From Telmatactis stephensoni (taxonomy: Eukaryota > Cnidaria > Anthozoa > Actiniaria > Isophelliidae): a stretch of 64,000 bases of DNA. Below are positions 44,495 to 57,615 of this stretch, piece after piece; position 1 is the first letter of the stretch, and every line of letters starts with the position of its first letter. The DNA is taken from assembly GCA_029948255.1 (NCBI GenBank), contig JALIZF010001875.1:979001-1043000 (forward strand). Reading direction: 5' to 3'. A program made the position numbers and the translations under genes. The notes beneath the pieces were generated by a model. That model had not been told where the DNA came from. It was given only the letters and a program-made list of their open reading frames with translations, and searched no databases.

Positions 44495-45300
44495 AATTGG
44501 GCTATTCCACATGAGAGTTGAAAAAAGCAAAAACAATTAAATGCTTAGTCTGCATCAAAAATGCATTTTAATATAGAAAAAAAATTGTTAGGCATGTAAG
44601 AAAGATTAAGTCGGTGATGATAAGACTGATTCCTATATCAGGGGGAGTCCTCAATGTCGGCAATTGATAAAATTGACAAATTTGCTTAAAAAATTGGCCT
44701 TTTCTGTGAAGAAATTGTGTAAACTTTGAAAAAAATTTTTGCTGCAAAATCTTCATTTGTGAATGAAATTGGCCTAATTGTGTCTCTGAAGAATGAAACT
44801 ATGCATAAGCCAATTTAGTTTACTCAAAATACCTAAATAGAGAGGGTTTTTGATAGCATAGAAATAACATTCCCAAAAATGTCATGTCTGCAACAATTTA
44901 TTGTCATGTCCGCAACACACTGTATTCCTAATAAATCCATAGAAACAAGCAATATCAATTCTTTCATTTTGGATTCATATAGTGCAGTTAGTATAGAGTT
45001 TAGGCAGTATAAACACTTTTTTTGAAAACTTTCAAGTTCACAGGATTTTAGCTTTGTTCAAGAGTAACTTCAAACATGGTTGTTTTCCATGTCATGTCCG
45101 CAACACGTCATTTACACATTTTTTCTCTTAATATTCAAAAGTCAGCCAAAATGTTTTTATGCTAAAATCAAAGGGACAACCAGGAGTATTGATTGGATGA
45201 ATTTCATTTGATTTGAAAAACATTATCTGGGTTGAACAGCCATTTATTACACTAGGTATAACCTCTGAAAGTCACGTCCGCAACGTGGAATTGCCCATTG
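44495..45300. mobile_element. ~800-bp element with terminal inverted repeats and CATGTCCGCAACA motifs
   Basis: Left end TTGGGCTATTCCACATGAGA, right end CACGTCCGCAACGTGGAATTGCCCA (diverged inverted ends). The motif GTCATGTC(C/T)GCAACA occurs at about 44880, 44905, 45092 and, as GTCACGTCCGCAACG, at 45271. No transposase is encoded, so it is a non-autonomous DNA transposon. Confidence 0.6.
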
Positions 45301-45562
45301 TGTTTCCACTGGATTACTTTAAATTTCACACTAAGATGACCTAAGGCAAACATTAACAGGTGACTTGTCAGTCTAAATGGTTGGTTTGTCTTTTAGTGTA
45401 AGAATGGCCGATATGACATTCTGTGATGATCATGAGACATGTTTAAAATAAGTTCTATTTCATGTGAGTATGTCATGTAACCATGCCATGAAATTTGCTC
45501 TATACTAGAATGAATAAGCACATAAATGAGCTGGAAACTGAATTTTTGGCTGGACAGGACAG

Positions 45563-45842
45563 CTGTTAGGGCTGGTTTTATGAGCGACAAGCAGAAGTGG
45601 AAGCAACATGCAGACTTGGTGTTGCATTTCTCACCTAGGTCAATCTTGTCCCCAGAGCTGATTTTTCTTACTGCGCATGCTCACAGAAAAATACTGGTAT
45701 TTTTTAATTTTTAGCCAATTTTTTAAGAAAAATTGGCTCTGGGGATGAGATTGCACCTAGGTGTGAAAAAAAGATTGAACAATGCATACTGAGTCTGTGT
45801 GATCCATCTGCTTCCATTGCCTGTGAAAACCAGTCCTAATAT
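45563..45842. mobile_element. Terminal-inverted-repeat element, GGCTGGTTTTATGAGCGAC ends
   Basis: Left end TTAGGGCTGGTTTTATGAGC ending GCAGAAGTGGAAGCA; right end TGCTTCCATTGCCTGTGAAA then ACCAGTCCTAA. Inner inverted pairs CACCTAGGT/ACCTAGGTG and CCCAGAGC/GCTCTGGGG flank a AGCCAATTTTT/AAAAATTGGCT centre. Intergenic. Confidence 0.8.
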
Positions 45843-46606
45843 ACAAAAGTTTGATCTTTGTTACTTACACAAGATAAAGCTACACTAGGAATGTCTTCAG
45901 ATAAAATTTCACTTCTCAAATACTTGACAATCATGCATGCTTTTCAATATCTGGCACCGCAACAAAAGTTTTCAAAGGCTTGTGCATGTGCCTGGCCTTG
46001 ACCAAAGGAATCCCAAGCAATATTTGTAGAATTTGTATCAATACATTGTCCCATGTATCTTTGAGCATAATTTTGAGCATTGGTGCAAAAGAGGAAAGTA
46101 TTTGGTGATAAAGGCAGGCAACAGAAATACTACAGCGCCCTCAAACTGATTTTTGGGAGACTAACTTTGGCTTAATTAATTCTGTGGGGGTTTTTGCTGA
46201 CAAAGTAAACAGACCATTATTTTTACAGTTATATCTTGGCCAACCACACCCTCGACTTCACGTAATACATTGTATATTCTTTGGAGTTCTGTACAAGCCT
46301 GTAAAAAAGCAACAAATGCACACAATAATCAAACCATGGCCAGGGAGATGTAAATAAACACACAAAGCAAATAATGCTTTCAATCTTGACAGGTCTTTGC
46401 TTTGTTCATTTTTTTCACAAGCTGTTACCAAACTGAAAATGCGTTACATGCAGCAGAGGCTGTGGTTGATCAATATATGATTAATTACTGTAAAATTCAT
46501 GGTCTATTGCAGTTGAGTTTCATCCTTATTTACTCACTTATTTTACTATAAATTACTGGAAACAAGCAAGGGAAACAAACGACAAACATCACTACAATTA
46601 AATGTT

Positions 46607-46612
46607 TTTATT
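46607..46612 (-). terminator. Candidate distal polyadenylation signal of the TIF1-like gene
   Basis: Minus-strand AATAAA about 3.3 kb past the stop codon, in a stretch with no element or exon between 46613 and 49956. A long 3' UTR is plausible; nearer signals may be used instead. Confidence 0.3.
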
Positions 46613-49600
46613 CAAAATTCACTCAAAACATGAATCAGAGCACAAGACTTTGACTATTAATTTATATAACAATACAATATTTGCATCTTGTCTCTGAAAA
46701 TAATATAGAATAATTGTTATTGATCATATTATTCTACTAAGGGAGTTGAGCTCATGGTGGGCTCTTTAGCAGCATATTCATAACTCCATCTTGTGAGATG
46801 AGCTGCATATTTAAAGCATCAAAAATCTATTGCTGCCCAGCCCAGATTATTTCTAGGTGCACAGACTAGCAAGGGACAAAGGGACTTGATGTTTCAGGGA
46901 TAGTGTACAGTGTTATGTCAATCCACAATATGAACCATTATGTAGTGGTGACGTGTGCCCATATGTCCCTGAAACAAAGCCTTTGTGTGCATGGTCACAA
47001 GGACTTTAGCAAGCAGTTAGAGTGGGTTTGCCCTGGGTACCAGAGGCTCTGCTGTGCAAGGAGTAAACAGCATCTTGTGGCTACCTTCTTACACAACCAC
47101 TGAATGGAAATGAGAATCACATATCTCTGCTAGACTGGACTGTTGTTGGAATCATGGATTCTATGGACTTGTTCAGAACCTAATGTAGCCCTGAGTTGAT
47201 GTAATAATTATTTGATAAAAATACAATGAACAACAAAACAATAGACTGAAGAACAAAAGAATACAATAGATTCTAATTGAAGGTATGTCACCAACTGAGT
47301 GCTACATCTAGGTTTCCTATCACCAATTTCGGTTCTTTACAGTGACTGATTCTTTGATTGCCTACAATGCAAGGCCTACATTTTCAAGGTCATCCATAGC
47401 CTGTTACAGACTATAAACCATGGTTATGATAAAACAAGTTTTTTTTTTCAGAAGTGACACAGGCCATGTCATCCAATAGGACATTTGCATGATGACGTCA
47501 CTTGACTAACTACAACTGCCAGAATGCTTTTCAAGTTTTTATTCTTCTTGAAAAAAATTCTAGCCTCTGGAGATTAGTAGAACTGACACATATCTACAAA
47601 AGAAAGTGGGCAAAGCACCCTTAAATGATCCATCATGCAAAGGCCCAATTTCCTAAGACCATTTGTACTCTATTAGCCTGACATTGTGATTGCTTCATTA
47701 GCAGATGGCTCTTTTGAAGACAGATTCACTCAGCATTCACTCACTGGCAGGGTTTATCATTTAAGTTAATTTGTCACCTCCCTGCCACTTTTATGCCCAG
47801 GTATAGTACTACCTGCCCTTGGTTAGTCGTTTCTTGTTCTGGGTAAAATGGGCAACAGATGTGGTTGTAAAGCTACTAATATTGAACAGAAACACAATGA
47901 AGTAAATAAAAATAGATTTCCATTCACCCAGAAGCTACACTTTGACCTTCAAAAACATGGTTAGGATTTTGATGTTTATGTACATATTTCTACATGTATG
48001 TATACTGAGTGATTCTATTTAACCCTAGCCTTGCAAATTGAAAGAAGGATGACAGTCTGTTTAGCTTGTACTAATTGTACTAGTTAATAAAGAACAAAAC
48101 TAAGCATCAATAGGTTTACAGTCTACTGTCTACTATTGTGCATTTTTCACTGGTTAAATAAAATCACTGCAGTAAATACCACACAGATCGGTACAGGGCT
48201 ACAATTCATTGACCGTATAAAGAAACAAATAATAGTTCATTACGATGCCTAGAGGTGTAGGAAATCAATAATATTGCCTTCTACTAAATATATAACAACT
48301 TAAACCCCTGAAATATAACTGTTTACAGCATAAATTATCCAACATAATAAACCTTGAATTAGCATGACTGACAATCTACCAATAGATTCATGACAACTGA
48401 CAACCTAACAGATTCAAGTTGAGACTGGAGTTTTCAAATCTATACGCTTACTGATTTTCGACACCTCAGCCTCACCTTGAATCTATTGTTCAGTAGTCAT
48501 TAGGTCATAAGGTCTATTATACTTTGACTGTTTCACACACGTTAAAGATTGTACCTGGACCTAATCCAGTTGATCACAATTAGGTGTTTAATAGAATGAG
48601 TCTAAACTGGATGTCATATCCCTACTGCCACTCTCTGGGGTGGAGTTTGTTCCTTAAAATTAATCTGACTACCCCTTTTGGGACCAGATAGATCTGTGTT
48701 GTTGACACTTGCTATGTAAGCATAAGCAACATAAATTGACTGACTGTGAGGTTGGTGCAATGAATGAATAAGGTAAAACTAAAGCAACCTATTGTCAGTA
48801 TGTACACAATGTAGCTGTTCATTCAACTAATAAACATTTCCCTCCCCTCACCCTCTCTGGCCCATATTATTTTCTTAAAGTATTTTCAGCTACATAGATT
48901 ATAGAAGAGTGAATACAAGTGTGCAACATCATATTAAGGAGCCCTTACTTTACATGGTAACCATTGAACTAAGCTACATGCAAAAAGACAGTCGTGATTT
49001 TGTGGATAACCAAAGCACAGCACAGGGATTTTCACCATCATGAAAACTACTTTCTAAGGTCAAGACAAACTAATGAGCAGAATATTAGTGCACTTCTACA
49101 CAACAAAATTCCATAAACGTTCTATGCATTTTCTCTGTTTCTCTGTGTCAATGATTAATGTTTTCATAAAAACTTTTCAGTAGAGATTTTTACAAGGCTG
49201 AGGACAACAGACTTGATGTCCAGGGTAACTTTCTGGAAGTAAGCAACAAGCTTAACAGAATACAGTGTACATGTAAAATCCCTGCCTTCTGATGATCTAA
49301 ATGTGCTTGGGCTTTGGTCACTTGTATGAAATATAGGACTATGCTCTGGGTTTTTGTTCTAGAAATCAAACTATTTTATTACTTAGGTAGAAAAAATACA
49401 ACCCTAATAGGTTCATGCCCACGAGTATCTAAGAATTATACTATTTGTTACTTCTCATTGGTCATCAATTTTCAACTCTGTGAAAGAATAAGTTTGTCTT
49501 GTAGAACACATGATCATGACATAGTCTAGTTGTACATTGGTTACCTATTTCAACTCTATGAAAGAATAAGTTTGACTTCTAGAACACATGATCATAACAT

Positions 49601-49956
49601 ACTCTAGTTAATTCCAAAGGAAACATTTTCTGATGTAGTCAGTGATAAGCAACAAACTCCATCCCTAGGGCCAATTCTTGAAAGGATTATACAACTTATT
49701 TGGATGTGTTTCATTGAAAGCACAATATTTTCTATCCCATTAAATTTTGGGTTAATTTGCAGCTGTATCTTTTTCAAATGTTTACAGGGACTCAAAAACT
49801 TAGCTGCAAATTAACATGTCCCAACAACAGGATCTCAAGAAATGGAACTTGGAAATGTATGAGGATATCCCCCCCTCCCCATCCCACCTGTCTTCAACTG
49901 CTTTGCTCCAGTTCTGTCAATAATAACATTATGCTAAGTCAATTATTATAAAGTAT
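46613..49956. other. Unique sequence downstream of the TIF1-like gene
   Basis: Remarkably free of foldback elements and microsatellites compared with the rest of the window, with no reading frame of any length. This fits a long 3' UTR or 3' flank of the minus-strand TIF1-like gene. Confidence 0.45.
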
Positions 49957-52900
49957 TCATAAACTATGTATGTAGGCTTTGGCATCTTCTCTTCGTTTCT
50001 TGAGAATAGATGGTTCTAACTCTGGTATTTCTATGTTGTCTGGTAGATACTTTTGAACCATAGTCATGAAGTACAGTTCAAGATTATTACCCATTCGACC
50101 AACTTCAGAATTTTCCTGTAAAAGAAACATTATCATCATATTTAATGAGCTAATTTCAACAACACAAGGATAGACCCACAAGTAAAATAATCTACTATGT
50201 ATAGAGCAGTTTTCTTTAATTAAAAAATAATTAATGTCTTTAAAAATATTTGAAATTCCTGCCAGAACCATCCTAAATTAATCTACTATGTATAGAGCAG
50301 TTTTCTTTAATTAAAAAAATAATGTCTTTAAAAATATTTGAAATTCCTGACAGAACCATCCTATGCCATGACCGTGTCATTTTCACAGCCATGCAAAATA
50401 TAGCAGCTTCTTTCTAATGCATGCTCTGATTGGCTGAAACCCTTGAAAACCATCATGGTATATTTCATCAGCAAAACCATGGCTGAGAGCAGAGTAGACA
50501 ACAACATTTTTCTCTCTCGAAAACAGCAGAAACTTACTATTATTAATTGTATTTTTTTTTCAATTTAACAATGTTCCAAATTTGGTAAAAATTCATACTT
50601 GATACATGTATGTGAAATATGCTAGAAATGAATCACTTACATCATTAAATGTCTGGCAATTCTGGAAGATAAGTTTACAGTCAATCAGGAATTCTGTAAT
50701 GCTAGAGTAGTGTTGAAAATGTTGAGGTTGTAGTTTAGCACGCATGGTGGACAGGTCCATGGGATTAGCAATAACTTTGTAATAGTTGGGAACCTGAAAA
50801 TGATAATAAATAAAAACTGATCAACAGTGTCAAAATGACAGGTTTCAGCACTTTATTTGTGACATCTTGAAAATTTTACTTAATATCCTGAGTCAGACAT
50901 GATTCTAAGCAGGGACAGATTTGGGGGAATGGTCCAGGAGGTGTTCACCCCTCCTGAGATAAATTCAGGGCTCCTATTAAAGCAGTTACTGTTTAGTGAC
51001 TGATGGGGTTACCGTGGTTAAATAAAGTCTTCATTCATTCGTTCGTTCGTTCGTTCGTTCGTTCGTTCGTTCGTTCGTTCGTTCGTTCGTTCGTTCGTTC
51101 GTTCGTTCGTTCGTTCGTTCGTTCGTTCGTTCGTTCGTTCGTTCGTTCGTTCGTTCGTTCGTTCGTTCGTTCGTTCGTTCGTTCGTTCGTTCGTTCGTTC
51201 GTTCGTTCGTTCGTTCGTTCGTTCGTTCGTTCCCCCTTCCAAAGGATAACGCTTGATGCACCCCTACCAAACACAAGTATTAAATGTGGTATACATACAG
51301 ATTTGCTGACTCTTTGTTGAAAGGGTATGCTATCAGCATGGCAAAACAACTCCAATAATATCTTTTCACATATCTGGAACAAAAAGTATAATAAAGGCAT
51401 AACTCAGATACTTGGCAATTTATTTGTGGTCACTTTAGCTTCTTATGAACTTTAACCAATGCGTTGGTTGATAGAAAGTGGTTAGAAAAATACACAGTTC
51501 TACATACACCTGGGTCACATAACGTTAACACATTACATACTCTACATGTGTATGCACTATTTGCAAAATGCTGTTTATGTTTAAAGCACAACCTTTAGAT
51601 CATTGATGACTGGTAAATGCACTTCCAATCATATGAACTCAAAGAAAGCTGACAATAGTACAGGGGCTGATTAGATTACATGCATAAATCTATTATATAC
51701 TAGCCTGCATTGCCAGCTCTCAAGGAGAGGGGAGGGGGACTGGGGAGGAGGGGAGGAATGCGAGAGCCTCCAGGTAAACTCCAGGTTTTTCAGTTACTTG
51801 CGCACACCAGTGTGTGTGTAATTCTATTGGTTATAATCCATAGAGTTAAAATATTGATGTACTTGATTGACAGGATAGCAGAATCTGCAGTGGATGAGAA
51901 CACAAAGCTACTAAATCTCGATCTAAAACAAGAGCAACATGCTTTGAAATCTCTCTTGGCTGGCAAAGTTGTCCTGGCAGTTCTGCCCACCAGTTTTCGA
52001 AAAAGTAGAATTTATCAAACCTTACACAAGTATTTACGAAATAAAATGCGCCATTGGGTGATTAACGATTTATATCCGGTTCAGCTTCAGATTCGTATTG
52101 AAATTCAGGGCAATTTTGGTTAAAAGCTTACAAAGCTAAAACGTAACATAGAGACATTTGATTTACATTCGTGCGAGAATTAAATTAATCTTTAAACCCT
52201 CTCCAGCTCATTCTGATCAGTGTCTTTTTGCTTGACTGAAACTTCAAGTGCACACATCAAAAATACGATAACTAGAACTGAAACTGACTTTTCTCCAGTA
52301 AATTATGATATTTTCACTATTTCAACAGTAAATTGAAGGTTGTGTTTCCAGTTGTTTGTTCCAGAACAGACTATTCATAACAATGATTGATTATAAAGGG
52401 ACACAAGCCTTTCTAGTGACTCAATGTGCAGAGGATTATAATTCCTTGCATAGCTAAAAACCTCAAACATCCAACATTCAATGTTGAATCCCCACAGGGA
52501 CCCCCATTTTTTAGGCCACTATAAGCTCATCATGATAACGATACAAATACCATAAAAATTCTAGAATTATGAATTTGAGTCTTTAATTCAGCGAAGGTGC
52601 CAAAAAACAAGTGAATTTGACAGATCATAGATCATATTGCACTTCCAGTGATTTGTGATTCAAGGTATTATGATCCTTCAAGTGGTAGTAACCAAAAAAC
52701 CTGGGATTTACTGGCCCTCTCCCCTCCTTCCCCCTCCCCTCCCCTTCCATTGAGAGCTGGCAACACAGGCTATACCACTACTGACAGTACCTTGCGTTCC
52801 CAATCCATCAATCCAGACAATGATGATCGTCGCTTATTAACACCTTGTACAGTGGAGGTTGAGGACTCAGCTATTTCAAGATCATAATAAAAATAATTTA

Positions 52901-55900
52901 TCCTGCAAATAAACTGTAATGTTGAAATACAAGTAGTTACAGTACCTTGTAGACATTTGACATCCAGCTGTTGACACAGTCCACAACTCCAACTATCACT
53001 ACAAGTTATACAAATACATTTAAATGTACGGTGAGTCAAATGCTAGACTTTAAGTGGACACAGTCCAATGGGAGATTAAAAATATAGAAAAGTGACTGAG
53101 GCTTGCTGCATGCTTAGTGTCTGCTTACCAAAGGCATCTACTAGTGGAGGTTGACTCTAATAATTTGTAAACAAGGCAAAACTCACCTTGGTGTTTGAGT
53201 TACTACAGGTACATGACACTGCAAATGGAACACGCGCGGACATGTATCACAGCAAAGCAGCTCCCCACCATTACGGCACACAGCACACCAGTCATCATTA
53301 GAACTACCTTCATCAATTCCACTCTCACCACTTGCTGCATCTTCCTGTTGCTGATAAATACACAATATGGGCTGATATTAATATCTACCACAAATACTCA
53401 TTTCTGATTATCATAATCCACTTTATTTTTGCGACACTTTAATTTCATGATTTTTTTATGAAAATATTTTTCTTAAATATATTAAAACTAAGACACTTTT
53501 CATGATTTGGTCAGAAAATCACTGTATAATACAATTGGGTATAATAATAAACAAGGCTAAGGTACGATTATTTTGTTTTATTCATGAGTTTACATAGCAA
53601 CTTCATGCAGATGTTTAGGATGACAATAACGAGGAAAATGTTGATTAATACTATAATACATGTGTAAAACAAGCAATAAAAGGATTTAGTGTATAATTAT
53701 ATGCTTAGTCACGTAATTTTTGTGCATGCAAATTTTTGCGGCACTTAATTTTTGCAGCACTAAATTATCGTGAAAATTGCAAAATTAAAGTGCCGTGAAA
53801 TTAAAGTGGAATAAGGTAGCTGCTGAACTACCAGACAGTATGAATTTTTTTCTTAATATTGTACAATTAATCAATTGCACACATCCTACACGTTTTTGCC
53901 TTTTTATCTAACTAAGAAATGCATGTTTTTGTAAATGTGTTATCAGTGGGAAGTTCTGACTTGAGTTTCAAAGAATTAATGAAAAATACCACTTGTATCT
54001 GATATGGCAGATGCTGAAATACCACTAGTGCTATGCACTCATGGTATTCCACTTTCATCAAATATGCGCAGTATTTTCATTACAACACAATGAAATACAA
54101 TTTGATTAGGAACTCCTTGAAAGGTTTTCATCCTTAATTTACAAATAAAATGTAAATGGAACACATGCATTAATTCCATTAATTCTGCTAAAATGCAGTC
54201 TTGACACCATTTGTATGTACATCATCATTATCAAGTAATGAGTGTCCAGAGTCTGATTTCTATCAGGCATTTTTGTAACTTTATAATGACATCAAGATGA
54301 CACAAAAACGTCACTTTTTAGTGATGATATATTCACCTACTTACATGTAAATACTATAGTTAGACTAGGAAAAAAAAACATCATTTTGATCATTCCCCTT
54401 ATTTGCTCTCCCACAAAAGAGCAACAGAGCCAAAAAGAACTACAAAATAATGTACTTCCCAGCATACAGCACACCCATAAAACATAATCAAATCTATATT
54501 GTTGGTGTTATAATCTGGAAGGAGCAATCACTATTATTTTCTTGACACTTTTTCTGTACTCAAATTACAAGCACAAATCAAAATTTTCCTTAGTTATTTG
54601 GGATGCATGCTAGTAGCTGATAGACAGGCATACCAACATTAGCATAACTAATCAGAAATTACTTGCCATTCCTCCATGACATGATTACAAACCCTCAAAA
54701 CTAAAATATTGACTGGGAAAAACCCTGAAAAACCATACCAAAACCCTGACAGAGGTGGAGTGTTCACCCATTGATGTCTGAAAAAATTCCCAGTTAAATT
54801 ATTTTCTTTTCTCCTTTTCTTTTTCCTTTCTTGTGAAAAAAGTTTTTATTCAAAAATCAAATCTAGCTCTATCTTTAAACCAATCTGCAAGACATATTAG
54901 GGAATAATACACATAGATATAGGAATCTTTCTGGTACTCAGAGTAATAAATGGTGTTGTGATTCAATAGTTTACCGGCATGAACATAGCACTTTGTGAGA
55001 AAGAAAAGATGAATTTATTTATTAATATTTAATGATTGTTATTTAGTCAACTGTTTAACTTTTCAAAAACTAGTTACTGAAGTGTTATATGTAATCTTAT
55101 AAGGCGACAGTCTTTTACAAAATTATCATTCTTCTATAGAATAACCCAGCTAAGGTGGTAAGAGCCTGCTCTAACAATAAGTACCTGGACTAGGAATTTT
55201 ACCAGGTACTGCAAACATGAGATAATAGATTCACATGCAAAATTTATATGTTATCTTTACTAATCTTATGAAAGATCAAAGGCCACAATTAAAGAAAAGC
55301 ATAACATAGGATGCCAATATACATAAATTTGTAAGTGATCTCCAAACAGAATCTAAGACAGACAAATTTGTTCAAAATTGACAAACCTATCATACACCTG
55401 ACCTCACATCAAATTCGAAATATAAAGACCTTGCAGAGACCTTGCATAGTTGTCACAGTCAAAAATTATAAACTGTACATAATTGAAAGGTCGGTGAAAT
55501 TTTTGACCAAATCCTAACTTTTTCTTCAGAGTTCAAATGAGATAAAGAATTCTAGTAGTGTTCTTAAAAGACAATAGGACTACAGCTACAAAAACTGAAT
55601 AAAGTAATCAGGTGATCAAAATCTGACTTTTCCTTGTAATTTAAAAGGAGAAATCAGAACTACATCAGAAATTACTTGCCATTCCTCCATGATTCTTTCT
55701 CTGACATACCTGTCTTTTGGATGCAGAACAACTGGAATACTCTCCTAGGGAATCCTGCCGTTCTTGTTTTATTCTAATCTGTGATGGGCTTGTTGGTAAA
55801 CCAGATGAGCTATGGCTTCTTTTGATTGATGGTGATCTCCTAATATACGAGTTCTTCAGGCTTCTCACATTTGTGATCATTCCTTGACTGAGTCCATTTT

Positions 55901-57615
55901 CACTTTGAGGTGAAAAGCTTCTTGTGTTGGTACTAGTCCCGCTACTAAGAGCCGACTGAGGCTGGGGACACTCCCAAGTAGTGGTGCAGTGGTTTTGTCT
56001 TGTTGAAATCCACCACATTCATTTGATTGCCACTGGCCAAAGAACTTGTATACTTCATGGTAGCTTGTGGCCCAACTCTGTTTTTAGGCAACATATTGGT
56101 GGAACTGACTTGACTGGGTTTAGGACTGTGAGAAGTTGCTGCCATTGCAACTTTGTTATTAACTTGATACATGCCTTCATTTGAAGGATATTTAGGGGCC
56201 GACACCTGACTATTTGAACTGGAAATTTGATTTATCTGTCCATTTGACATCTTGACTGTAAGACTGCTTACAATGTTGCTTGGAGGAGTAGATACTAGGC
56301 GCTTGTTGAGTGATGACAGTGTTTCAGTATGGGTTTACACGATGGGCATGGGCTGGGTCAGCGTACAGTTGATGCCTTTGCCTGCTGGATACCACTTGTA
56401 CTTGCCACAGGCCTGAAACCAGAGTCAAGTCTGACAGACTGGCTGCTTGACATTGGAGTCTTGTCTCCTGGAGTTATAACTGACCCAATTTTACCAATGA
56501 AGGCAGCCATTTTTTCTGCATCCATCGAAAATTTTAAATCACTATGGGCCACTGGATTGACCTTATATTTCAAACTCAACAAGTTCTGAATTCTTGAGCT
56601 TAGTTGTTTCTTACTATAAAGAAGGGTCATATCACTAGCTCGATTTTAATACATGCCGTGTAAACCCATAATTATGTTGGAGAATTTTCTGCATCAAACG
56701 AAGATCTTTGTTCTGTTTAGCTAATAACTTATGCTTAAAATGGACAAGAGCTTTTAATTCAGTGATTAAAACACTCTCTCGTTGTTTCACAGCTTTTACG
56801 AGCGTCTCACAAGCCTTGTGAATCTCCGCAGTTATGACTTCTTCCCTCTCCTGTAACCCTCTGGCCGCTTTTTCGATATCTTTGATAGATTCGGTCAAAG
56901 GTTGGGCCTGCTCATATAAACGATTTAACTGTGCCCTTAAATATTCTCTATATGAACAAGCCGACTCCTTAACGAACTGATATTTATGGTCCTTATGCTC
57001 TAGGAGCTGACAATCCCTACAGGTTAGCTTCTCGCAGTTGCCACAGAATAATTTTAGCGGCTCGTGAGGGTGAACAGTGCAAAAAATAGGTCGTTGGTCT
57101 TCAAAGGATGAAGTAGCGCTTGCTCGATATTCTTCCATCGTTTGAACTGTATGATCCTTAGTAACTCGCACTCTTTGGTGTGCTTGTACACATGCATCGC
57201 AAAGCCAGTCAGTACAATCTAAACAGTGCGATGTAGCAGGGCTTTTATCTTCACAGGACGTACAAACGCGCTCGTTGTTTTCTTTCTTACGAGAGATTTT
57301 ACTCAGAGATTCCAACATGAATTGATTGTCGAGGAATCCGCTAATACCCTTTTGAGGCACCAAGAATTCTTGCCCACAAGTAGGGCATTTGAGCCTAGAA
57401 AGCCCCTGAGATCCAGCACTGACCGTTGGGTTTTGTTTTTGGTCCTGTTGTTGCTGGTTATATCGTTCTTCTAAGCAATTAAAACAAAAACTATGAAGGC
57501 ACGGTAAAAGCTTTGGGTTTGAGTCCGGAGCAGCTTTACGGCAAACACCACACAAATTGAACAAAGATTCTTCGTCAGTTTCTTCGTTGGTAGTGCTGGA
57601 TCCTCCTTCAGCCAT
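49957..57615 (-). CDS. TRIM33: TIF1-class TRIM protein (RING, B-boxes, coiled coil, PHD, bromodomain), first exon frame-broken
   Basis: Nuclear E3 ligase/chromatin reader of the TRIM24/28/33 (Drosophila bonus) class. Minus-strand exons: 57615-55710, 53350-53187, 52998-52946, 52870-52791, 51373-51299, 50793-50641, 50115-49957. Start is the ATG at 57615 ([20 protein letters not shown]); the frame is open further up only to a TTG. Order: RING C22-GVC...CPTC80, B-box 1 from VCTSCED (about 118-155), B-box 2 from [17 protein letters not shown] (179-215), coiled coil (220-320), a long low-complexity linker, PHD finger, bromodomain, and a stop at 49957. PHD and bromodomain at the C-terminus distinguish TIF1 from other TRIMs. 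Exons 2-7 are in perfect phase (228 codons). Exon 1 has frame changes near 56637, 56335-56360 and 55955-55975, so as written it would not give a full protein (see findings). TRIM24 versus TRIM33 cannot be decided; invertebrates usually have a single member. Confidence 0.9.
50182..50370. repeat. Tandem duplication (~96 bp) of a foldback relic
   Basis: The stretch AATCTACTATGTATAGAGCA through TTTGAAATTCCTG(C/A)CAGAACC occurs twice in a row (about 50187-50282 and 50279-50370). GAGCAGTTTTC and CCATGACCGTGTCA link it to the 22679/42587 MITE family. It lies in intron 6, just upstream of the last exon. Confidence 0.75.
50641..50793 (-). CDS. TRIM33: Exon 6 of the TIF1-like gene: bromodomain
   Basis: Reads [20 protein letters not shown], ..., [17 protein letters not shown]: the ZA-loop P-M-D-L-S motif and the C-x6-N helix region of a bromodomain. 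The acetyl-lysine-contacting asparagine would be in NCQTFND. It is preceded by [20 protein letters not shown] (exons 4-5), helix Z. Confidence 0.95.
51036..51231. repeat. CGTT tetranucleotide microsatellite
   Basis: About 49 perfect TTCG units, 70 bases past the donor of TIF1 exon 5 in intron 5. It reads open in several frames on both strands but is not a gene. CpG in every unit is unusual for a genome that otherwise looks CpG-depleted. Confidence 0.97.
53187..53350 (-). CDS. TRIM33: Exon 2 of the TIF1-like gene: PHD finger, first part
   Basis: Reads [34 protein letters not shown]; the C4HC3 zinc ligands are visible, and the last part (SWSCGLCQ) is in exon 3. TIF1 PHD fingers bind the unmodified N-terminus of histone H3. 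Confidence 0.95.
53412..53815. mobile_element. Terminal-inverted-repeat element, CCACTTTAATTTCGGCACTTTAATTT ends
   Basis: The left end CCACTTTATTTTTGCGACAC then TTTAATTTC is mirrored by the right end GAAATTAAAGTGG with AATTAAAGTGCCGTG inside; an AATTTTTGCGGCACTTAATT stretch near the right side is a further internal copy. About 400 bp in TIF1 intron 1. Confidence 0.65.
55710..57615 (-). CDS. TRIM33: Exon 1 of the TIF1-like gene: RING, B-boxes, coiled coil and linker
   Basis: Residues 1-327 are open from 57615 to 56638. Then a stop (56637-56635) interrupts LKSS, while the next frame continues [20 protein letters not shown], the exact continuation expected from vertebrate TIF1 (SSTALLYSKRLI). 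Omitting one base at 56637 would join them. A second break lies at 56335-56360 (after GIQQAKAST) and a third near 55960 (LHHYLG to [11 protein letters not shown]). The exon ends SASKRQ before donor GTATGT. Confidence 0.88.

Noticed and set aside
51003..51400. Open frames through FVRS/TNER repeats on both strands
   Set aside because: Produced by the CGTT microsatellite; the only real coding part is TIF1 exon 5 at 51299-51373.
56618..56656. A normal intron explaining the first frame break in TIF1 exon 1
   Set aside because: The only GT-AG pair nearby would give an 18-base intron and the wrong phase; one extra base at 56637 explains it better.
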